A stretch of 64,000 bases of DNA, from the NCBI GenBank assembly GCA_905233375.1, contig CAJOEJ010000008.1:1-64000 (forward strand). The letters are read 5' to 3'. The notes under the pieces are model-generated. The model had not been told where the DNA came from. It searched no databases and saw nothing but the letters and a program-made list of their open reading frames with translations. Source of the stretch: Paludibacteraceae bacterium. Lineage in GTDB: Bacteria; Bacteroidota; Bacteroidia; Bacteroidales; Paludibacteraceae. Position 1 is the first letter of the stretch, and the number at the start of each line of letters is the position of its first letter. Positions 59,272-64,000 of the stretch are shown here, piece after piece. The position numbers and the translations under genes are program-made.

Positions 59272-60419
59272 TTAATTTTAATCAAGCCCATCTTACTGGA
59301 AAAGAACTGGAATATATTGCACAGACAGCGGTGGAAAACCATAAGTTGTGCGGTAATGGCGAGTTTACCAAGAAGTGTCAGCATTTCTTTGAAACGCGTT
59401 ATGGTTTTAAGAAATGTCTTCTGACTACATCCGGTACAGACGCACTGGAGATGTGTGCCATGTTATGCAATATCCAGCCTGGGGACGAGGTTATCATTCC
59501 GAGTTATACGTTCGTGAGTACAGCATTGGCATTTGTGCGGGAAGGAGCTAAGATCGTGTTTGCGGATAGTATGCAACGCAATCCGAACTTGGATGCAGAG
59601 TCGTTAGAATCACTCATCACGCCGAGAACGAAAGTCATAGTCCCTGTCCACTATGCCGGCATTGCGTGTGATATGGACAAGATTATGGCGATAGCAGAGA
59701 AGCATAATCTGCTTGTCGTAGAGGACGCAGCTCATTCGTTAGATAGCTATTACCAATCACCAATCACCAATCACCAATCACCATTAGGCTCGATAGGCCA
59801 CCTTGCGGCATTTAGTTTCCATGAGACGAAGAACATCACTGCCGGTGGAGAGGGTGGCTTGCTGGTTATCAATGATGAGCAATTTATTCATCGTGCCGAG
59901 ATACTATGGGAGAAAGGTACGAATCGGGCTGAGTTCTTTAGAGGTGCGGTGAATAAATACGGATGGGTAGATAAGGGATCAAGTTTCTTGCCTGCTGAGA
60001 TCAATGCTGCTTTCCTTTGGGCACAGTTGGAGAACGTCGATGATATCCAAGCTAAACGTATTCAGATATGGAATCGCTATTATGAGGCTATGAAGCCGCT
60101 GGCGGAGAAGGGTTATTTCACGATGCCGGACGTGCCGGAGTATGCGACGAATAACGGTCATATGTTCTATATGGTGTTTGAGAACTTGGAGAAACGTACG
60201 GCGTTTATGAACTATCTGAAAGAGCAAGGTATAGGTGCGGTATTCCATTATCTGAGTTTGCACAAGAGTGAGTACTTTAAAGATAAACATGACGGACGTG
60301 AGTTGCCTCAGAGCGACCGATATACAGATTGTTTGGTGCGTCTCCCTTTGTTTTATGACTTGACGGACGAAGATCAAACGTACATCATTGACAAAATCAA
60401 AGCATATTATGGAGTATAA
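59268..60419 (+). CDS. WecE-like dTDP-4-keto-6-deoxyhexose aminotransferase
   Basis: 383 residues. NGEFTKKCQHFFETRYGFKK, LLTTSGTDALEMCAMLCNIQ, PSYTFVSTALAFVREGA, EDAAHSLDSYY and HLAAFSFHETKNITAGGEGG (PLP lysine) match WecE/RffA, which makes dTDP-4-amino-4,6-dideoxygalactose. Between SYY and LGSIGH lies QSPITNHQSP, coded by a tandem CCAATCA micro-repeat (59751-59786) that appears to be inserted in-frame. The ATG overlaps the previous stop (ATGA). Confidence 0.9.
   Translation: MINFNQAHLTGKELEYIAQTAVENHKLCGNGEFTKKCQHFFETRYGFKKCLLTTSGTDALEMCAMLCNIQPGDEVIIPSYTFVSTALAFVREGAKIVFADSMQRNPNLDAESLESLITPRTKVIVPVHYAGIACDMDKIMAIAEKHNLLVVEDAAHSLDSYYQSPITNHQSPLGSIGHLAAFSFHETKNITAGGEGGLLVINDEQFIHRAEILWEKGTNRAEFFRGAVNKYGWVDKGSSFLPAEINAAFLWAQLENVDDIQAKRIQIWNRYYEAMKPLAEKGYFTMPDVPEYATNNGHMFYMVFENLEKRTAFMNYLKEQGIGAVFHYLSLHKSEYFKDKHDGRELPQSDRYTDCLVRLPLFYDLTDEDQTYIIDKIKAYYGV
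59751..59786 (+). repeat. CCAATCA tandem micro-repeat inside the wecE-like gene
   Basis: Four to five tandem CCAATCA units (TACCAATCACCAATCACC and onward), in-frame, translating to QSPITNHQSP. The reverse-complement words ATTGGTGATTGG occur in valS and at 10961-10983. Confidence 0.75.
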
Positions 60420-61359
60420 GAGAGAAATATCGGTTGTTATTCCTGAATATTGCGGAGCATCCATGATTCCTCAGTTACTGGAGCGGTTGCATAATAGTCT
60501 GTCGCCTATCACAACCAACTATGAGGTGATCTTGGTGAACGATTGTTCTCCGGATAATACATGGGAAGAGATTGTACGTTTTGCAAAGGATGACAAGCAT
60601 GTGGTAGGTCTTAATTTGGCACGCAACTGCGGACAACAGAATGCTATCACAGCAGGATGCAAGTATGCGAAGGGTAAGTATGTGGTAGTGATGGATTGTG
60701 ATTTGCAGAATCGTCCGGAGGATCTTCCTGCTCTCTATTATAAAGCACAAGAGGGTTTTGACATCGTGTATGCACGACGCGTAAAGAAGCAGTTCGGGTG
60801 GTGGAAAACAAAAACGAGTGCTTGGTTCCATCGTGTTTACGATTGGATGGCTGATAGTAAAACGGATGAATCGATTGCGGAGTTTGGTCTCTATAGCGGT
60901 AGAGTGATTGCCGCATATAACAATATGCGTGAGGTTTCCCGCTCATTTGGTTTTTTAATCTCTTATTTAGGCTTTAAGAGTACAGCTGTTGAAATTCAGC
61001 ATGATGCTCGAGCAGAAGGTGAAACATCTTATACGTTATCGAAGCTGATTAAATTGGCGTTTGATACAATTATCTCGAATAGTACCAAGCCGTTGATCAT
61101 AGCAGTGATAATGGGCTTTATCTTGTCGTCGGTAGCATTCCTGATGGCGGTGTATAACGTAGTAGCCTATTTCTTTGATATGGCAATCGTACGAGGCTAT
61201 ACATCAACGATATTCTCGATATGGTTCGCTACGGGTATCTTGCTCTTCATGATGGGAATACTTGGTCTTTATATAGGTAAGATCTTTGAGCAAGTGAAAG
61301 AGCGACCGATGTTTATCGTAATGGATGAAATCAACACCGGAGTTGATAGTGAAAAGTGA
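60409..61359 (+). CDS. GtrB-like family 2 glycosyltransferase (undecaprenyl-phosphate sugar synthase)
   Basis: 316 residues. REISVVIPEYCGASMIPQLL and VILVNDCSPDNTWEEIVRFA are the GT2 nucleotide-sugar-binding start; YVVVMDCDLQNRPEDLPALY has the DxD-type metal motif. Two C-terminal helices (PLIIAVIMGFILSSVAFLMA and IWFATGILLFMMGILGLYIG) anchor it as in GtrB/DPM-type enzymes that load a sugar on undecaprenyl phosphate. Starts inside the end of the wecE-like gene, and the flippase-like genes follow with overlaps. Confidence 0.9.
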   Translation: MEYKREISVVIPEYCGASMIPQLLERLHNSLSPITTNYEVILVNDCSPDNTWEEIVRFAKDDKHVVGLNLARNCGQQNAITAGCKYAKGKYVVVMDCDLQNRPEDLPALYYKAQEGFDIVYARRVKKQFGWWKTKTSAWFHRVYDWMADSKTDESIAEFGLYSGRVIAAYNNMREVSRSFGFLISYLGFKSTAVEIQHDARAEGETSYTLSKLIKLAFDTIISNSTKPLIIAVIMGFILSSVAFLMAVYNVVAYFFDMAIVRGYTSTIFSIWFATGILLFMMGILGLYIGKIFEQVKERPMFIVMDEINTGVDSEK

Positions 61360-61708
61360 GGGAATAACATATAAACATGTCTTGGCGCTGTTGCTGATTT
61401 ATCTGCTATATGCGTTTGAACCGGTGGCAGCAGAACTGACGTCGCATCAGGATATGCTATCGTGGCATTTCTGGATAGGACTGGGAACCGTGATCGGAAT
61501 CTTGGCACTATATGCTATCTGTTGGCAACAGATACTGAAGCATGTGGACTTGTCGGTGGCGTATATGTTCAAGGGTACGAGTTTGATTTTCGTACTGATG
61601 TTATCCTTTCTGATTATGGGGGAGCGTATCACCATGTGGAATATCATTGGCAGTGTGGTGATTATAATAGGTCTGATTGTATTTGCGAAAGACGATAAAG
61701 ATGTTTGA
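61325..61708 (+). CDS. Small EamA/SMR-type membrane protein (ArnE-like half of a pair)
   Basis: 127 residues with four membrane helices: VLALLLIYLLYAFEPVAAEL, WIGLGTVIGILALYAICWQQ, LSVAYMFKGTSLIFVLMLSF and WNIIGSVVIIIGLIVFA. The ending GERITMWNIIGSVVIIIGL is typical for SMR/EamA proteins. A second similar gene follows directly, as in the ArnE/ArnF heterodimer that flips an undecaprenyl-linked sugar. It overlaps the GtrB-like gene by 35 bases; an internal GTG at 61349 is an alternative start. Confidence 0.78.
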   Translation: MKSTPELIVKSEGITYKHVLALLLIYLLYAFEPVAAELTSHQDMLSWHFWIGLGTVIGILALYAICWQQILKHVDLSVAYMFKGTSLIFVLMLSFLIMGERITMWNIIGSVVIIIGLIVFAKDDKDV

Positions 61709-62061
61709 TGTATGATGGATTATGTATTATGTATTATGTGGTTGTCATAGTAGGAGTGGTGATTTCTGCTTTTGCGCAAATATTGCTCAAATGCAGTTCA
61801 GCAGATACGGAGGCATCGTTTGTGCGTCAATATGTGAACTGGCGTGTGATAACGGGATATGCACTAATCTTCTCGGCATTGCTGATGGACCTTTATGCGA
61901 TGCATAACGGCATTAAGGCGAAAGAGGTTTCGACCTTGGAATCACTGAGTTACCTGTTTGTTCCGGTGCTGTCGATTATGATACTGAAAGAGCGAATATC
62001 GGTTCGTAAATGGATAGGTATAGCGATTATTACTAGTGGAATAATACTGTTTTTTATTTAA
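61705..62061 (+). CDS. Small EamA/SMR-type membrane protein (ArnF-like half of a pair)
   Basis: 118 residues with four membrane helices: VVVIVGVVISAFAQILLKCS, VITGYALIFSALLMDLYAMH, LSYLFVPVLSIMILKERISV and WIGIAIITSGIILFF. It forms a pair with the preceding gene (4-base overlap), and their order after a GtrB-like transferase suggests joint flipping of the lipid-linked sugar. The exact start is uncertain because three ATGs lie within a TGATGTATGATGGATTATG repeat-like stretch. One base is shared with the next start (TAATG). Confidence 0.78.
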   Translation: MMYDGLCIMYYVVVIVGVVISAFAQILLKCSSADTEASFVRQYVNWRVITGYALIFSALLMDLYAMHNGIKAKEVSTLESLSYLFVPVLSIMILKERISVRKWIGIAIITSGIILFFI

Positions 62062-63290
62062 TGAGCATGTTTAATTTAAGTAAGTTCATATCGGAATATA
62101 TCACCCACCGTCCGGTGAGTATGTTCGCTGCGGATATCGAAGCAAACAAGGAGCAGTTGAAAGCGGAGATTGAGGGAAAACGAGTGTGTGTGATTGGTGG
62201 TGCAGGATCGATTGGGTCGTCGTTTATCAAGGCGTTGCTGCGGTTTGAACCAAAGCAGTTGATAGTGGTGGATCTGAATGAGAACGGATTAGCTGAGTTG
62301 ACGCGTGACTTGCGGAGTAGTGCGGATATCAAGGTGCCTGAGGATTACAGGACGTACACCTTGGATTTTGCGAGTGCGATATTCGAGCGGATATTCCGTG
62401 AGGAGAAGGGTTTCGATATTGTGGCGAACTTCTCGGCACACAAGCATGTGCGTTCGGAGCGCGATAAGTACTCGGTGCAAGCGTTGATAGAGAATAACGA
62501 TATCAAGGCGAAGAAGTTGATGGACCTGATGATGATACATAAGCCGAGTCATTTCTTCTGCGTGAGTACGGACAAGGCAGCCAATCCGGTGAATATCATG
62601 GGGGCAAGCAAGCGAATCTTGGAGGACCTGATCATGGCATATTCGTGTGAGTTCAATATTACTACAGCACGGTTTGCGAATGTGGCATTCTCGAACGGTT
62701 CGTTGCCGGACGGGTGGATGCACCGGTTGCAGAAACGTCAGCCTTTGACAGCACCGAATGACGTGAAGCGGTATTTCGTGTCTCCGGAAGAGAGTGGACA
62801 GATATGCTTGTTGGCGTGTGTGCTGGGCAAGAGTGGGGAGATCTTCTTCCCGAAACTCGGCGAGGAGCAGATGATGAAATTTTCAGACATCTGTGATTTG
62901 TTCGTTAAAGAGAACGGTTTGCAGAAGCATATATGTGCAACGGACGAAGAAGCTAAGCAATATGCAGTAAATTTGAATATTGAAACCATAAATCATAAAT
63001 CAGAGCCTTGGCCAGTCGTCTATTCAGGAAGTAACACCACCGGAGAGAAAGCGTATGAGGAGTTTTATGTGGAGGGAGAAGAACTGAATATGGAGCGGTT
63101 CAAGAGTCTTGGAGTTGTCGAGAAATCGCAACGGCATACGATGGCAGAGGTGGATAAGTTGTTCGGGGAACTGGAGCAGATATTCGCTAAGCCGGAGTTT
63201 ACGAAGGCAGAAGTCGTAGAGGCTATAAAAGGATTTATCCCAACTTTTGAGCATGAGGAAAAAGGAAAGAATCTTGATTCCAAAATGTAG
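62061..63290 (+). CDS. CapD/LegB-like nucleotide-sugar 4,6-dehydratase
   Basis: 409 residues of the extended SDR fold, Polysacc_synt_2 type. VCVIGGAGSIGSSFIKALLR binds NAD(P); NFSAHKHVRSERDKYSVQAL and VSTDKAANPVNIMGASKRIL contain the family active-site region, with Lys where SDRs normally have YxxxK (M-x-x-x-K type). Acts probably on UDP-N-acetylglucosamine. NIETINHKSEP in the C-terminal half comes from an AAACCATAAATCATAAATC repeat. The next gene is LegC-like; together they fit early steps of a di-amino or nonulosonic acid sugar. Confidence 0.86.
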   Translation: MSMFNLSKFISEYITHRPVSMFAADIEANKEQLKAEIEGKRVCVIGGAGSIGSSFIKALLRFEPKQLIVVDLNENGLAELTRDLRSSADIKVPEDYRTYTLDFASAIFERIFREEKGFDIVANFSAHKHVRSERDKYSVQALIENNDIKAKKLMDLMMIHKPSHFFCVSTDKAANPVNIMGASKRILEDLIMAYSCEFNITTARFANVAFSNGSLPDGWMHRLQKRQPLTAPNDVKRYFVSPEESGQICLLACVLGKSGEIFFPKLGEEQMMKFSDICDLFVKENGLQKHICATDEEAKQYAVNLNIETINHKSEPWPVVYSGSNTTGEKAYEEFYVEGEELNMERFKSLGVVEKSQRHTMAEVDKLFGELEQIFAKPEFTKAEVVEAIKGFIPTFEHEEKGKNLDSKM

Positions 63291-63293
63291 GAT

Positions 63294-63313
63294 GAATGAT
63301 GATCGCATCATTC
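63294..63313. repeat. Perfect 8-bp inverted repeat
   Basis: GAATGATG at 63294-63301 and CATCATTC at 63306-63313 surround ATCG. It lies just after the dehydratase stop and before the LegC-like gene; no T-run follows, so it is unlikely to be a strong terminator. Confidence 0.55.
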
Positions 63314-63335
63314 GCATCATTAAAACATTATTGAT

Positions 63336-64000
63336 ATGAAATATCAAAAGATAGTTGACTTTATTCATGAGCTTTATGGTTCGGAGGAGTTTGTGCCGCT
63401 GAGTGTGCCGAAGTTCGTGGGGAATGAGAAAAAGTACCTGAACGAGTGCATTGACTCGACGTTTGTGAGTAGCGTGGGTAAGTTCGTGGATCGGTTCGAA
63501 GAGGACATGGCGCGTTATACCGGTGCGAAAAAAGCGGTGGTGTGCGTGAACGGAACGAATGCGCTGCATATGGCATTGATGCTGAGTGGCGTGGAGCGTA
63601 ATGATGAGGTGCTGACACAAGCTTTGACGTTCATCGCGACTTGTAATGCACTGAGTTATATCGGTGCGCATCCGGTGTTCCTGGATGTGGATATGACGAC
63701 GATGGGTCTGAGTCCGGAGGCAGTGAAGGAATGGCTTGCGAAAAATGCAGAAGTACGCGATGAAGTATGCTATAACAAGCGTACCGGCCGGAGAGTGAAG
63801 GCATGTGTGCCGATGCATACGTTTGGTCATCCGGTGCGGATTGAGGAGCTGTTGGCAGTCTGCGAGGAGTACCATATCGCGTTGGTGGAAGATGCTGCGG
63901 AGAGTATCGGTAGCTTGTATAAGGGCAAGCATACGGGTACGTTTGGTAAGGTTGGTGCGCTGAGTTTCAATGGCAATAAGACGATTACTACCGGTGGTGG
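63336..64000 (+). CDS. LegC-like sugar aminotransferase, C-terminus cut by window edge
   Basis: About 221 residues before the edge. DegT/DnrJ/EryC1 fold: VVCVNGTNALHMALMLSGV, TFIATCNALSYIGAHPVFLD, VPMHTFGHPVRIEELLAVCE and EDAAESIGSLYKGKHTGTFG, then SFNGNKTITTGG with the PLP-binding lysine. The N-terminal segment FIHELYGSEEFVPLSVPKFV is characteristic of the LegC family, which aminates a 4-keto sugar in legionaminic-acid-type synthesis. The preceding dehydratase fits as the first step. Remaining pathway genes would lie beyond base 64000. Confidence 0.88.
   Translation, partial: MKYQKIVDFIHELYGSEEFVPLSVPKFVGNEKKYLNECIDSTFVSSVGKFVDRFEEDMARYTGAKKAVVCVNGTNALHMALMLSGVERNDEVLTQALTFIATCNALSYIGAHPVFLDVDMTTMGLSPEAVKEWLAKNAEVRDEVCYNKRTGRRVKACVPMHTFGHPVRIEELLAVCEEYHIALVEDAAESIGSLYKGKHTGTFGKVGALSFNGNKTITTGG

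Noticed and set aside
63024..63932. 302-codon minus-strand frame at the right edge
   Set aside because: Antisense to two well-supported sugar genes; His/Arg-rich shadow sequence.

Overview
The window looks like one chromosomal stretch of a Bacteroidales bacterium. The promoters have the Bacteroidetes form (a -7 box TAnnTTTG about 19 bases after a TTG-type -33 box), there are no strong Shine-Dalgarno sequences, and the gene content is typical of the order: GlsA/GlsB-type glycine-lipid acyltransferases, DUF3276, DUF4491, DUF4494, DUF4105, the omega-like RNA polymerase subunit, the bamD-rpoZ-coaBC block and nusB-yajC-ybbR. Base composition is near 50% GC over most of the window and visibly lower between about 57.7 and 62 kb.

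Layout. 1-6.1 kb: minus-strand accessory operons (cut AAA ATPase, methyltransferase, TfoX/YdeI-like small genes, a small membrane/surface operon beside an unusual winged-helix regulator). 6.3-8.0 kb: a peroxide-stress cluster (OhrR-type regulator, bacterioferritin-like protein, glutathione peroxidase). 8.2-12.3 kb: a radical SAM/flavodoxin pair, then decay (ZIP transporter with an in-frame amber codon, frameshifted hydrolase, other remnants). 12.4-14.0 kb: tRNA-Gly, RNase P RNA and yihY, packed end to end. 14.1-28.2 kb: housekeeping genes (cdd, lptF-like, ribBA, pdxJ, an ExbB/ExbD/TonB-type complex, DJ-1, valS, korAB). 28.2-30.3 kb: an N-domain-less ClpB behind a sigma-54-like promoter. 30.4-42.0 kb: a long minus-strand run from nusB through yajC, ybbR, a sugar aminotransferase, rpoN and envelope genes to glsA, glsB and a PLPBP-HAD fusion. 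42.1-54.2 kb: DUF3276, coaBC-rpoZ-bamD, a barrel protein, a giant TamB plus Omp85-barrel fusion, an antiporter, an alcohol dehydrogenase and a second glutathione peroxidase. 54.4-64 kb: a surface-polysaccharide cluster, open at the right edge.

Most unusual features: (1) a sugar aminotransferase gene holding an in-frame 459-bp unit that encodes a DUF559 nuclease-like domain and is bounded by inverted copies of a GC-rich palindromic repeat, solo copies of which lie in-frame in other genes; (2) TamB and an Omp85/TamA-type barrel in one polypeptide; (3) an OmpR-type DNA-binding domain with no receiver, joined to what looks like a degenerate histidine-kinase ATPase lobe, next to a promoter carrying three CTTAAR repeats spaced exactly 11 bp; (4) a PLP-homeostasis protein fused to a HAD phosphatase; (5) an extended promoter motif, TTGCATATGT at -33, recurring across the window; (6) micro-repeat families present both between genes and in-frame inside conserved proteins; (7) two long alternating purine-pyrimidine tracts flanking the DUF559-bearing gene. 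All calls were made by reading the sequence; no database search was run.
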